A DNA stretch of 64,000 nucleotides from Streptomyces sp. NBC_01197. GTDB taxonomy: Bacteria; Actinomycetota; Actinomycetes; Streptomycetales; Streptomycetaceae. Positions 34,391 through 42,396 of the stretch are shown here, one piece after another (the stretch's first letter is position 1; each line of letters begins with the position of its first letter). The translations under genes and the position numbers were made by a program. The DNA lies in contig NZ_CP108569.1 of NCBI RefSeq assembly GCF_036010505.1, forward strand, positions 62,001 to 126,000, in the 5' to 3' direction. The notes under the pieces are model-generated. The model saw nothing but the letters and a program-made list of their open reading frames with translations. It was not told where the DNA came from and made no database searches.

Positions 34391-34728
34391 CGCATGTTCA
34401 CCGAGTCGATCGCGCACCGCGACCAGTCCAACTCGCCCCGGGAGCCGAGTCCGTCGAGGACCAGGCGGTGGAGCTTGGCCCACACCCTGGCCTTCGACCA
34501 CTCCGAGAATCGCCGGTGGGCAGGCGCTCCGGACGGGCCGAACGACGCGGAAGGCATCTGCTGCCAGGTACAACCCGACGTGGCCACGAACACGATCGCG
34601 GCCAGCACCTCCCGGTCACCGTGCCGACGTCGGCCACCACCCTGAGGCCGCGACGGCGCCTCCGGCACCACCCGCTGGAACAACTCCCACAACTCGTGTG
34701 GCACGAGCCGCTCAACGATCCCCACCAT
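34369..34728 (-). CDS. IS5 transposase OrfA
   Basis: 119 residues: MVGIVERLVPHELWELFQRVVPEAP, then REVLAAIVFVATSGCTWQQMP, HRRFSEWSKARVWAKLHRLVLDGLG, and RCAIDSVNMRALKRE, which carries the first catalytic Asp. The stop follows an AAAAGGG run, where a -1 slip leads into orfB. Confidence 0.8.
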   Translation of the reverse strand: MVGIVERLVPHELWELFQRVVPEAPSRPQGGGRRRHGDREVLAAIVFVATSGCTWQQMPSASFGPSGAPAHRRFSEWSKARVWAKLHRLVLDGLGSRGELDWSRCAIDSVNMRALKRET

Positions 34729-34856
34729 GACTCACAGAATACCCAACCAACCAAATGAGATGTCTTATAACTACTCGTTTCAGAATGAGATTCGTAGGCG
34801 GCGGAGACAGCCGAAGCTGCCAGCTGGTTCGAGAGGGAACCATGGACGCTTGGGGC

Positions 34857-35414
34857 CTAACGCAGCGCGGCGGCGACCAGTCCTTCGAGGGCCTCGCGCT
34901 GTACTTCGCCGCCGTTCACCAGTCGGTCGAAGACCAGTCCGTCGATGCAGGTCAGCAGAGTGTGAGTGCGGTTCTCAACGTCGGTCACGCCGCGCTTGGC
35001 GAGGAACAACCGGACGGCCTCGCGGCCGGCGTTTTCGCGAGGCACGAGGATCTCGCGCAGCTCTTCGTCGCGCACACTCTCGACGGCGCAAGCATGGCGG
35101 GCGAGCGAGCGCCGACGGCCCTCGCCGGTGAGTCGCTGTCGGGTGAGCGTCACCATGCCGTCCACCAGTTCCTCGACGGTACGCAGGGGCGGAAGCTCGT
35201 CGGCCGTCGTTTGAAGTTCCGTCTGGTCGAGTCGGACCAAGTGGACGACGAGTCCGGTCAACAGTGCGGCGCGGGTGCGGAAGTAGACCGAGGTGGTGCC
35301 GGGCGGCATGGCTGCTCTGCGGTCGACCGCGCGGTGAGTCAAGCCGCGCATCCCTTCGTCGGCGAGGACGTCGAGAGCTGCGGTTGCAAGAAGGGTGCGC
35401 CGATCCGAAGCCAT
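34857..35414 (-). CDS. TetR family repressor
   Basis: 185 residues. N-terminal HTH: RRTLLATAALDVLADEGMRGLTHRAVDRRAAMPPGTTSVYFRTRAALLTGLV. The C-terminal helical part contains TVEELVDGMVTLTRQRL and TLLTCIDGLVFDRLV, of the TetR_C type. It is divergent from the FAD monooxygenase 71 bases away, with two dyads in the gap. It most likely represses both itself and the monooxygenase until a substrate binds. Confidence 0.9.
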   Translation of the reverse strand: MASDRRTLLATAALDVLADEGMRGLTHRAVDRRAAMPPGTTSVYFRTRAALLTGLVVHLVRLDQTELQTTADELPPLRTVEELVDGMVTLTRQRLTGEGRRRSLARHACAVESVRDEELREILVPRENAGREAVRLFLAKRGVTDVENRTHTLLTCIDGLVFDRLVNGGEVQREALEGLVAAALR

Positions 35415-35421
35415 AGCCCCT

Positions 35422-35437
35422 TTCTACACCCGTAGAG
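35422..35437. promoter_or_regulatory. TetR operator, site 1
   Basis: TTCTACACCCGTAGAG is an imperfect dyad with arms TCTAC and GTAGA, 8 bases upstream of the tetR start. It resembles site 2 closely (TTCTACA/TGTAGAA core). Confidence 0.6.
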
Positions 35438-35455
35438 ACTCAGGATAGAGTCGGC

Positions 35456-35471
35456 TTCTACAGATGTAGAA
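35456..35471. promoter_or_regulatory. TetR operator, site 2
   Basis: TTCTACAGATGTAGAA has perfect 7-bp arms around GA, 14 bases before the monooxygenase ATG. The two dyads are 34 bases apart centre to centre. They explain control in both directions. Confidence 0.7.
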
Positions 35472-35485
35472 GAAGGGGCTCCGGC

Positions 35486-36643
35486 ATGGGGAACACGGCA
35501 GTGGTGGTCGGAGGAGGCATAGGCGGGCTGGCCGCTGCGATCGGCCTGCACCGCATCGGATGGGACGTGACAGTCCTCGAGCGTTCGTCCATGCTTGAGG
35601 ACGCGGGGGCAGGCATTTCATTGGCTGCCAACGGCCTGCGGGCACTGGACGAACTCGGCATCGGTGGGGCGGTTCGGGACGCGTCGCGAGGGCAGTACAG
35701 CGGCGGCACTCGGACGTCCCGGGGCGGCTGGCTGGCCCGGATGGACGGCTCGGCACTGGCGAAGGCGGTGGGCACGCCGATCATGGGCATCCCGCGCTCC
35801 ACTCTGCACCGACTGCTACGAGAGGGCGTGCCCGCCGGGTCCCTGGTGATCGGCTCCCAGGCGGCCACGGTCAAGCAGGCCGGCCCGGGAACAGTTCACG
35901 TCGGCTACAGCACCACGGCCCTGGAGGCCGATCTGGTAGTGGCGGCCGACGGTATCGGCAGCGAACTCCGCGGCCAACTCTTCCCAGACCACCCCGGCCC
36001 TGTCCACAGCGGCTCGACGGTGCTGCGCGCGATCACCGAGCACGCGGTCGATCTGCGTACCGACTTCGAGCTGACCTGGGGCCGAGGCGCGGAGTTCGGA
36101 CACATCGCTTTCCTGGACGGGAAGGCCGAGTGGCACGCCGTCCTCAGCCTCCCCGCCGGAACGCGGTTCACCGACCCTCTGACCGAACTGCGCCGACGAT
36201 TCCACACCTGGCACGACCCGATCCCCGCTCTACTCGACGCGACCCGGCCCGAGGCCGTGTTGCATCACGACGTGAACGAACTCCGCACACCCCTCCCCTC
36301 ATACGTGGTCGGGCGGATCGCCCTGCTCGGCGACGCGGCCCATGCGATGACCCCCAACCTCGGACAAGGCGCCTGCCAGGCACTGGAGGACGCGGTCACT
36401 CTGGCCGCCGCCCTTGGTGCCGAGTCCACCGTCGAGGCCGCGCTCGCCCGCTACGACGCCGAGCGTCGACCGCGCAGCCAGGCCGTCGCAGGGGCCGCCC
36501 GGCAGGCCGGGAGAATGGGCCAGCAACTGTCCCACCCGCTGGCCGTCACCCTGCGGAACACGGCGATGCGACTGACACCGTCCCGGGCCGCCACACGTAT
36601 GATTCTGCGGCACCACGCCTGGGTCCCGCCGTCGCTGAACTGA
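35486..36643 (+). CDS. FAD-dependent aromatic-ring monooxygenase
   Basis: 385 residues. FAD-binding GxGxxG (TAVVVGGGIGGLAAAIGLHRIGWDVTVLERS), the DG motif (VVAADGIGSELRGQL), and the GD motif (IALLGDAAHAMTPNLGQGACQALEDAVTLA) mark the UbiH/PHBH class A flavin monooxygenases. AAGGGG lies 7 bases before ATG 35486. It inserts one oxygen atom into an aromatic or enol substrate using NAD(P)H. The substrate is unknown. The divergent TetR and its operators indicate substrate induction, as in drug-inactivating monooxygenases. Confidence 0.9.
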   Translation: MGNTAVVVGGGIGGLAAAIGLHRIGWDVTVLERSSMLEDAGAGISLAANGLRALDELGIGGAVRDASRGQYSGGTRTSRGGWLARMDGSALAKAVGTPIMGIPRSTLHRLLREGVPAGSLVIGSQAATVKQAGPGTVHVGYSTTALEADLVVAADGIGSELRGQLFPDHPGPVHSGSTVLRAITEHAVDLRTDFELTWGRGAEFGHIAFLDGKAEWHAVLSLPAGTRFTDPLTELRRRFHTWHDPIPALLDATRPEAVLHHDVNELRTPLPSYVVGRIALLGDAAHAMTPNLGQGACQALEDAVTLAAALGAESTVEAALARYDAERRPRSQAVAGAARQAGRMGQQLSHPLAVTLRNTAMRLTPSRAATRMILRHHAWVPPSLN

Positions 36644-36750
36644 TCTGGTTCGCGCCCGCCACCTCACTACCAGGCACTTACTTTCTGGGCCAAGTCGAGC
36701 TGTGGGTCTTGCTGTTGGCAGTCACGGTGGGCAAGGTGTCCGGGTCCGTA

Positions 36751-37190
36751 CTGATCTTGTTCCGGACGATCCGTGGGAGCGCGTGGCCCCGCTGCTGCCG
36801 CACACTCCCGAACGACGCCGTCGCCACCCCGGGCGCCTGCGCCTTCCCGACCGAGTGGCACTCGCTGGCGTGATGTACGTGCTGCGAACCGGTGTCGCCT
36901 GGCGCGACGTTCCGACAAAACCCTGCGAAACTGCATGCGGACAAGGGCTACGACTTACGACCACCTGCGGCGATGGCTCTGCAAGCGCGGCATACGCCCC
37001 CGCATTGCCCGGAAAGGCGTCGAGTCCTCCGCCCGGCTCGGCCGGCACCGCTGGGTCGTCGAACGAACCGTTTCCTGGCTGGCCGGCTGCCGTCGCCTGC
37101 ACCGCCGCTACGAACGCAAGCCCGAGCACTTCCTCGCCTTCGTCGGCATAGCCGCGGCCCTCATCTGTCACCGCCGCCTCGGGAGGCCGA
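36751..37190 (+). pseudogene. Internally deleted IS5-type transposase
   Basis: The N-terminal part (VPDDPWERVAPLLPHTPERRRRHPGR, then MYVLRTGVAWRDVPT) breaks at about 36915. It resumes with the C-terminal part in another frame (TYDHLRRWLCKRGIRPRIARKGVESSARLGRHRWVVERTVSWLAGCRRLHRRYERKPEHFLAF). The middle, with the first catalytic Asp, is gone. It is a different IS5 subtype from copy b, judging by the N-terminus. Confidence 0.7.
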
Positions 37191-37218
37191 GAACGCTCCG
37201 CCAGGAGGACACTGCACG

Positions 37219-37557
37219 ATGATGAGTCGTGTGAAGAGAACTACAGAGCCTGAAGCTGCGGCTGCCCGCCTGTGGCAGGAGCACCTGGCCGCGCGTTTCC
37301 CCGCCGCGCTACGTGGTGCGGAACTGGCAGGCACCGACATGGTCCTGCTCGACGCGGACATCGCCGGGTGCGTGTCCGTCTGGTTGAACAACGGCGGGGC
37401 TCTCGACACGAAGCGCCTCGGGACTCTCCGCGACTGCATCGAGGACCTGGACCAGGTCCTGCCGTTGCTCACCGAACCAGGAGGGCTCCGTTACTACCAA
37501 CGGCTGCATCAACTGGCTCTATACGTATTGGCTGGCAGCCCGAAACCCACCAAATGA
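37219..37557 (+). CDS. Hypothetical protein ending inside an IS terminus
   Basis: 112 residues from ATG 37219, with AGGAGG at 37203-37208. The sequence (EAAAARLWQEHLAARFPAALRGAELAGTDMVLLDADIAGCVSVWLNNGG, then LGTLRDCIEDLDQVLPLLTE, RYYQRLHQLALYVL) looks like a small folded protein; I do not recognise the family. Its last residues (PKPTK) and stop come from the IS5 right end. Either the native C-terminus was replaced by the IS or the gene is an IS passenger. Confidence 0.6.
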   Translation: MMSRVKRTTEPEAAAARLWQEHLAARFPAALRGAELAGTDMVLLDADIAGCVSVWLNNGGALDTKRLGTLRDCIEDLDQVLPLLTEPGGLRYYQRLHQLALYVLAGSPKPTK

Positions 37558-37571
37558 AACGACCTCTAAGA
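37549..37571 (+). repeat. Solo right end of the IS5 copy-b type
   Basis: ACCAAATGAAACGACCTCTAAG matches, with few differences, the right end ACCAAATGAGATGACTTCTAAG at 48.44 kb, but no complete partner end is nearby. Confidence 0.65.
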
Positions 37572-37672
37572 GGGCGGTTCGTGACCCTTTAAGTGGTTCT
37601 GTGGTCGCCTGATGGTGTGGGTGTGGACGGAATCCACTGGGTCCGCCGCCTGCGGTCTGTTGGGGTGGCGGG

Positions 37673-38521
37673 GTGAGTGAACGCAAGCCGTATCCGAGTG
37701 ACTTATCGGACGAGCAGTGCTCGTGGATTGAGCCGGTGATCACCGCGTGGAAGGACCGGCACCGTTCGGTCAGTGGCCATCAGGGCGCCTACGAGTTGCG
37801 GGAGATCGTTAACGCGATCCTCTATCAGGGGCGGACCGGCTGCCAGTGGGCCTATCTCCCGCACGATCTTCCCCAGAAGAGTGCGACGTACTACTACTTC
37901 GCCACCTGGCGGGACGACGGAACCGACCAGGTCATCCATGAACTCCTGCGCTGCCAGGTCCGCGAGCGGGCCCGCCGGTCAGAGGACCCGACGCTGGTGG
38001 TGCCGGACACCCGGAGTGTCCATGCGGCCGCCGGGGTCCCCGCCGCCACGACCGGCCGGGATCCCGCCAAGCGGGTGCCGGGCCGCAAGCGCGGACTGGC
38101 CGTGGACGTCCTCGGCCTGGTCATCGCGGTCGTCGTCCTCGCCGCGAACACGCACGACAACACCGTGGGCATCATCCTGCTGGACCAGGTCGCCGAGCAC
38201 GCCGGCGGAAATGTCCGCAAGGCGCTGGTTGACCAGGGCTTCAATAACCAGGTGGTCCTGCATGGCGTCGGCCTGGGGATCGACGTCGAGATCGTCGAAC
38301 GCAACCCGCAGGACAAGGGGTTCGTGCCGCAGCCGAAGCGGTGGAAGGTCGAGCAGACGTACGGGATCTTGATACTGCACCGGCGTCTGGTCCGTGACTA
38401 TGAGCACCGCCCATCGTCGTCCGCCTCTCGCGTCTACTGGGCGATGTCCCACGTCATGATCCGCCGCCTCGCCGGCGCGAACGCTCCTACCTGGCGCGAA
38501 TCGCAGGCGGTGACCCCATGA
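37673..38521 (+). CDS. IS5-family transposase (single frame)
   Basis: 282 residues: SDLSDEQCSWIEPVITAW, LREIVNAILYQGRTGCQWAYLP, TYYYFATWRDDGT, then VVPDTRSVHAA (first Asp), KALVDQGFNNQVV (second Asp), and the Glu helix KRWKVEQTYGILILHRRLVRDYE. Several residues differ from the usual consensus (VPDTRSV instead of xIDSQSV, WKVEQTYG instead of WVVERTFG). It looks full length. A 4-base ATGA overlap couples it to a second gene. Confidence 0.8.
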   Translation: MSERKPYPSDLSDEQCSWIEPVITAWKDRHRSVSGHQGAYELREIVNAILYQGRTGCQWAYLPHDLPQKSATYYYFATWRDDGTDQVIHELLRCQVRERARRSEDPTLVVPDTRSVHAAAGVPAATTGRDPAKRVPGRKRGLAVDVLGLVIAVVVLAANTHDNTVGIILLDQVAEHAGGNVRKALVDQGFNNQVVLHGVGLGIDVEIVERNPQDKGFVPQPKRWKVEQTYGILILHRRLVRDYEHRPSSSASRVYWAMSHVMIRRLAGANAPTWRESQAVTP

Positions 38522-38915
38522 ACATTGAGACCCTGCTCGACGCGCTGGACGTCCAGGAGAACGCCGCCCGAGCGCAGGCCGACGACCTCCGCGCGCAGAT
38601 CGGCGAACTGCAGACCCGGCTGCGGGAGGCCGAGACGCACCTTGAGCACCTCGCGATCACTCGGAGACCGTCACTGGCCTTGCCGACCGACTTCCGGCCG
38701 TCCCACCGGACCTGCCCGAGCACCCTGACTACCCTCGCATCCTCGCCGTCTTCAACGAGGCGACCGGATCGCTGCGGGCCAAGGACGTCTGCGAAGCCCT
38801 CGACCACAAACTGCTGCCGAAGAACGTTGAAGGCACCCGAGCCAAGTTGAAACGCCTGGCCAAACTCGGCATCCTCACCGAGGTCGACACCGGCAGCTTC
38901 GCCAGGAAGCAGTAA
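38518..38915 (+). pseudogene. Coiled-coil accessory gene of the IS5 element, one-base deletion
   Basis: ATG 38518 overlaps the transposase stop. The protein starts with a heptad-rich helix (IETLLDALDVQENAARAQADDLRAQIGELQTRLREAETHLEHLAI). After a missing G at about 38665 the next frame continues TVTGLADRLPAVPPDLPEHPDYPRILAVFNEA, then SLRAKDVCEALDHKLLPKNVEGTRAKLKRLAKLGILTE, a winged-helix-like end, with a TAA at 38913. The restored product has about 132 residues. The coiled coil plus winged helix suggests a DNA-binding partner of the transposase. Confidence 0.65.
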
Positions 38916-38951
38916 CCGGCCGAGCCCCGTGGTGGGGATCAGTGGGCTTTG

Positions 38952-40040
38952 TCAGCCAGCCGATGGGGTGAGGCTGGTGCGGTCGAACGGGCCACCGTGC
39001 GCGGCGGCGTACGTGATGGCGTCGTTGACGGCATTGAGGTCGAACGGCCGGACCCGTTCGGGGGCGAGATCCAAAGCGCCCGAGGCGAGGAGCCGGATGA
39101 TGCCGACATTGGCTGTGCGCGGGTACATCCACTGCCCGCGCACGGTGATCGAGTTGCGCATGATCCATGGGTACGGGAGTGCGAGGTCGTCGCCACCGAG
39201 CATGCCGACGCCGCCCATGAGAACGACCCGGCCGTACTCGCGCACGGTCATGGCCGCCGCACGCGAGGCCGAGCTGGGTGCGCTCGGCGGGAGCAGATCG
39301 ATCACCATGTCGATCGGGCCGTCGGCCGCCGCGGACATCGCCGCGCGGTCGGTGGCTTCGTCCCCGGCCAGCGGGACCGGGCGCAGACGCGGGCCGAACC
39401 GGTCGGCGAGGAGGTCGAGCGCGGCCTTGTTGCGGCCGGGGGCGACCACGCGGCCCGCGCCCATCGCGAGCGCGACCGCGACCGCGCTGCTGCCGAGGTT
39501 GCCGGTGGCCCCGCTGACGAGCAGGGTCTCGCCGGCCGCGAGCCCGCCTGCCAGCAGCCCGCCGTAGGAGATGGTGTGCACGGTGAGCGCGGCCCAGCGG
39601 GCCGCATCCTCCCCGGCCGCCGCCGGCAGCGGAAAGACGTTCTCCGTCGGGACCCGCATGAGCTCGGCGAACGCCCCGTCGTGCATGTACTCGGCGAGCC
39701 GCGCGCCGCCCTCGCCGCGCGAACTCCAGCCCTGGAGCGTGATGTCGGGAGTCAGGGCATCGTCCCGCGAGCGCACCGTCGAGTCGCACCACACCAGGTC
39801 GCCGATCTGCAGCCGGGTGGCGTCAGGGCCGACATGGACGATCCGCCCCACCGCGCCAACACCGGGCACGACAGGAGGGACAAGGGGGTACTTCCGCTTG
39901 CCGCTGAAGACTTCGGCCGCGTAGGGCGCCACGCCGGCGGCGAGGACCTCGACCACCACCTCACCGCTACCGGCCTCGGGGTCCGGCACCTCCCGCACCG
40001 CGAGTGGGGCGCCGAACCGCGTCAGAACTGCTGCTCGCAC
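38952..40040 (-). CDS. Zinc-type alcohol dehydrogenase-like (MDR) oxidoreductase
   Basis: 362 residues from GTG 40040 (GGAGG 7 bases upstream). The GroES-like N-half has RAAVLTRFGAPLAVREVPDPEAG and VVPGVGAVGRIVHVGPDATRLQIGDLVW. The Rossmann half has LLVSGATGNLGSSAVAVALAMGAGRVVAPGRN (GATGxxG) and GRVVLMGGVGML. The catalytic-zinc Cys/His pattern is absent, so it is probably a zinc-free quinone-oxidoreductase-type enzyme. It is divergent from a LysR regulator about 100 bases away, which probably controls it. Confidence 0.85.
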   Translation of the reverse strand: MRAAVLTRFGAPLAVREVPDPEAGSGEVVVEVLAAGVAPYAAEVFSGKRKYPLVPPVVPGVGAVGRIVHVGPDATRLQIGDLVWCDSTVRSRDDALTPDITLQGWSSRGEGGARLAEYMHDGAFAELMRVPTENVFPLPAAAGEDAARWAALTVHTISYGGLLAGGLAAGETLLVSGATGNLGSSAVAVALAMGAGRVVAPGRNKAALDLLADRFGPRLRPVPLAGDEATDRAAMSAAADGPIDMVIDLLPPSAPSSASRAAAMTVREYGRVVLMGGVGMLGGDDLALPYPWIMRNSITVRGQWMYPRTANVGIIRLLASGALDLAPERVRPFDLNAVNDAITYAAAHGGPFDRTSLTPSAG

Positions 40041-40141
40041 GTGATGACCTCCGTGTTCGTCCGTGCTCTTGAAATCAACACTAGGAGCGTGACGAGCATG
40101 CGGGAAGCGATGATCTCGCATCTATGGTATGCGTATGACGC

Positions 40142-41035
40142 ATGGACATCTCCAGCACGGGACTGCGGGTCCTGCGGCAGATCGCCGAGTCCGGCAGCTT
40201 CACCGCAGCGGCCGCGCGACTCGGATACACGCAGTCGGCCATCTCACGCCAGGCCGCCGCCCTCGAACACAGCGCCGGCACCACCCTGTTCGAACGCCGC
40301 CCGGACGGGGTGCGGCTCACTCCCCCCGGCTTGACCCTGCTGCGGCACGCCCACACGATCCTCGCCTCACTCGCAGCGGCCGAGCGTGATCTCACCGGCA
40401 CCGTCCCGCAGACCGAACTGGTCCGGCTCGGGGCGGTCCTGAGCGCGGGCTCAGCGATTCTGCCCCGCGCACTCGCACACCTCGCGGAGGCAGACCCGCA
40501 GATCACGGTCACCACCCGCGAGGGCACCACGCCTTCCCTGATCCGGGCGTTGCGCGCGGGCTCGCTCGACCTCGCCGTGCTGACATCCCGACCACCCCAC
40601 CGTCCCTTCGACAGCGAGTTGCCGCGCCTGCACCTCGAGGCCGTCGCGGACACCGAACTGGCCGTGGCGGTGCCATCGACCGGGGAGTTCGCCGGACGCA
40701 CCACGGCGCACGTCGACGAACTGGTCGACGCCGCATGGATCGCCACCTCGTCGTCGAACTCCGAGCCGCTGCTCGGCGTCTGGCCCGGCCTGCCCGGACG
40801 GCCGCGCGTCGTCCACTCCGCGCGCGACTGGCTGACGAAGCTCCAACTGGTCGCCGGCGGCTTCGGCGTGACCACGGTGCCGTCCCGGCTCTCACCGGTG
40901 CTGCCGCCCGGGGTGAGCCTGCTGCGCGTCGAGGGCGCACCCCCCGAGATCCGCCGGGTGCTCGTGGCACGCCTCTCCGGCCACCCCACCCCGGCGATCA
41001 CCGCCGTCACCCAAGCGATCACCTCGACCGCCTGA
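40142..41035 (+). CDS. LysR family transcriptional regulator
   Basis: 297 residues. N-terminal HTH: LRVLRQIAESGSFTAAAARLGYTQSAISRQAAALEHSAGTTLFERRPDGVRLTPPG. The LysR_substrate domain follows, with LGAVLSAGSAILPRALAHLAEADPQI and the C-terminal VAGGFGVTTVPSRLSPVLP. A GCATCTATGGTATGC dyad lies just upstream (40117-40131), a candidate T-N11-A box controlling both it and the divergent dehydrogenase. Confidence 0.9.
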   Translation: MDISSTGLRVLRQIAESGSFTAAAARLGYTQSAISRQAAALEHSAGTTLFERRPDGVRLTPPGLTLLRHAHTILASLAAAERDLTGTVPQTELVRLGAVLSAGSAILPRALAHLAEADPQITVTTREGTTPSLIRALRAGSLDLAVLTSRPPHRPFDSELPRLHLEAVADTELAVAVPSTGEFAGRTTAHVDELVDAAWIATSSSNSEPLLGVWPGLPGRPRVVHSARDWLTKLQLVAGGFGVTTVPSRLSPVLPPGVSLLRVEGAPPEIRRVLVARLSGHPTPAITAVTQAITSTA

Positions 41036-41306
41036 ACCGCCACCAAGGCCGCACACAATCGCGTGTACCCCCTTTCCCCCTCACGAGTGGGGGCACCGCG
41101 GTCACCGTCGGCCTGTTCTTCGCGGTACTGGCGATCGGCTTCGCCGTCGTCACGGCCCTGCACGTACTTTTCGCGCCCCGCGGCCGCGAATAACGGCCGC
41201 CGGCCGTCGGCCTTCCGCGGACGTTTCCGGTGGACACGCCCAACGTGGCACTGGTCGGGGTTTGGTGTCCGATCCCCACCAAAACCCTCTCAAACCACCC
41301 CCTTAA
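41036..41306. other. Intergenic with a possible tiny membrane peptide
   Basis: At 41101-41193 the plus strand reads VTVGLFFAVLAIGFAVVTALHVLFAPRGRE and a stop, a good single TM helix with a basic tail. There is no ATG or GTG in frame nearby, so it may be a remnant or use another start. Nothing else is seen before the IS. Confidence 0.3.
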
Positions 41307-41347
41307 GACCGTGTCCTATGTCGTGAAGCTGGGTAGTGGCGTCCAAC

Positions 41348-41830
41348 ATGGGGCAGGAGAAGTGGAGTTGGATTGTTCCGGACGGGCTGTGGGAGATAGC
41401 AAGGCCTCTCATCCCTCCGTCGAAGGTGCGGCCGCAGGGCGGCCAGACGCAGGACACGCCTGATGAGACGTTGTTCGCGGCGATCGTCTATGTGCTGGTC
41501 AGCGGGTGTTCCTGGCGGGCTTTGCCGCCGTGTTTCGGGGTGTCGAAGTCGACGGTGCATCGTCGGTTCATGATCTGGTCGAGAGCTGGTGTCCGGGGCC
41601 AGCTCCATGAAGCGGTGGTGCATCGCTTCGATGATGCCGGCCTCATCGACGTCTCCCGTGTTGTGCTCGACTCCGCGCACGTGCGGGCAAAAAAGGGGGC
41701 GAACACACAGGTCCAAGCCCCGTGGACCGAGGGAAACCGGGTTCCAAGATGCACATCCTGTCGGACGCGAACGGACTGCCCCTGGTCGTCGGCATCTCCG
41801 CCGCCAACGTCCACGACAGCCTCGCGCTGA
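41348..41830 (+). CDS. IS5 transposase OrfA
   Basis: From ATG 41348: MGQEKWSWIVPDGLWEIARPLIPPSKVRPQGG, ETLFAAIVYVLVSGCSWRALP, VHRRFMIWSRAGVRGQLHEAVVHRF, then VVLDSAHVRAKKG with the first catalytic Asp. An A6G5 run at 41691-41701 is a classic -1 slippery site. Beyond it this frame runs on as a shadow. Confidence 0.85.
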   Translation: MGQEKWSWIVPDGLWEIARPLIPPSKVRPQGGQTQDTPDETLFAAIVYVLVSGCSWRALPPCFGVSKSTVHRRFMIWSRAGVRGQLHEAVVHRFDDAGLIDVSRVVLDSAHVRAKKGANTQVQAPWTEGNRVPRCTSCRTRTDCPWSSASPPPTSTTASR

Positions 41831-42165
41831 AGCCCATGGTCGCCGGTCACCAAACGAGACACGACCCCCACCGCGGCCGCTACTTCAAGCCTCAGCGGCT
41901 GCACGCGGACAAGGCCTACGACGTGCCCCACCTGCGGAAATGGTTATGGGGCAAGCACATCGGCGTCCGCATCGCACGCAAAGGCATCGAGTCCAGCGAA
42001 CGACTCGGCCGACGCAGGTGGGTGATCGAACGGACGATGTCGTGGCTGTCCGGCTACCGCCGCCTCAGCCCCCGCTACGAACGCCAATCCTCCAACTACC
42101 TGGCCTTTCTCGGACTCGCCGCGACACTCTGCTGCTACAAACGGCTCATACGACTCACCACATAG
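41722..42165 (+). CDS. IS5 transposase OrfB
   Basis: Read by -1 frameshifting from orfA (GEHTGPSPVDRGKPGSKMHILSDANGLP). It contains GISAANVHDS, LHADKAYDVPHLRKWL (second Asp), IARKGIESSERLGRRRWVIERTMSWLSGYRRL (Glu) and a C-terminal tail ending RLIRLTT. It is intact, so the element may be active. Confidence 0.85.
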   Translation: MDRGKPGSKMHILSDANGLPLVVGISAANVHDSLALKPMVAGHQTRHDPHRGRYFKPQRLHADKAYDVPHLRKWLWGKHIGVRIARKGIESSERLGRRRWVIERTMSWLSGYRRLSPRYERQSSNYLAFLGLAATLCCYKRLIRLTT

Positions 42166-42262
42166 GACACGGTCTAAAGATGCCGAAACCGGTGGAAGGA
42201 GCCGGGCCGCGTCGCAGAAGCGGCTTCGTTGGCATATCGCTTGGAGATCGAGCGCGGGAAAA

Positions 42263-42298
42263 GTTGAGGAGGGTCTGGAGCGCGCGTTGCGTACCCGG
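42263..42298 (+). pseudogene. Possible relic of a tpg 5' end
   Basis: 36 bases match tpg positions 10101-10136 at 31 of 36 positions and keep the reading VEEGLERALRTR against IEQGLERALRTR. No similarity continues downstream. It is short, but the match is unlikely by chance in this arrangement. Confidence 0.35.
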
Positions 42299-42396
42299 GC
42301 TGGAGGCGCCGCGCAGAGGTCGACTGCTTTCGTCAACGACGTGCTGCCTGATACTGCCGCAGCACAGCTGCGCAAAGTTGCAAGTAATTGCGCGGC

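Larger units (their letters stand above)
33877..34768. mobile_element. IS5-family element, copy b (minus-strand transposase)
   Basis: About 890 bp. The left end CTAAGAGGCCATCTCATTTGG and the right end (opposite strand) ATAAGACATCTCATTTGG are imperfect inverted repeats, shared with the copies at 46.15 kb and 48.45 kb and with the solo ends at 10.78 and 37.56 kb. It carries an orfA/orfB transposase joined by a -1 shift at AAAAGGG. Confidence 0.8.
41307..42174. mobile_element. IS5-family element (IS427-like) with TAA target duplication
   Basis: 868 bp with inverted ends GACCGTGTCCTATGTCGTGA and, on the opposite strand, GACCGTGTCCTATGTGGTGA. TAA is directly repeated on both sides (41304-41306, 42175-42177). 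It carries orfA and orfB joined by a programmed -1 site. Confidence 0.85.
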
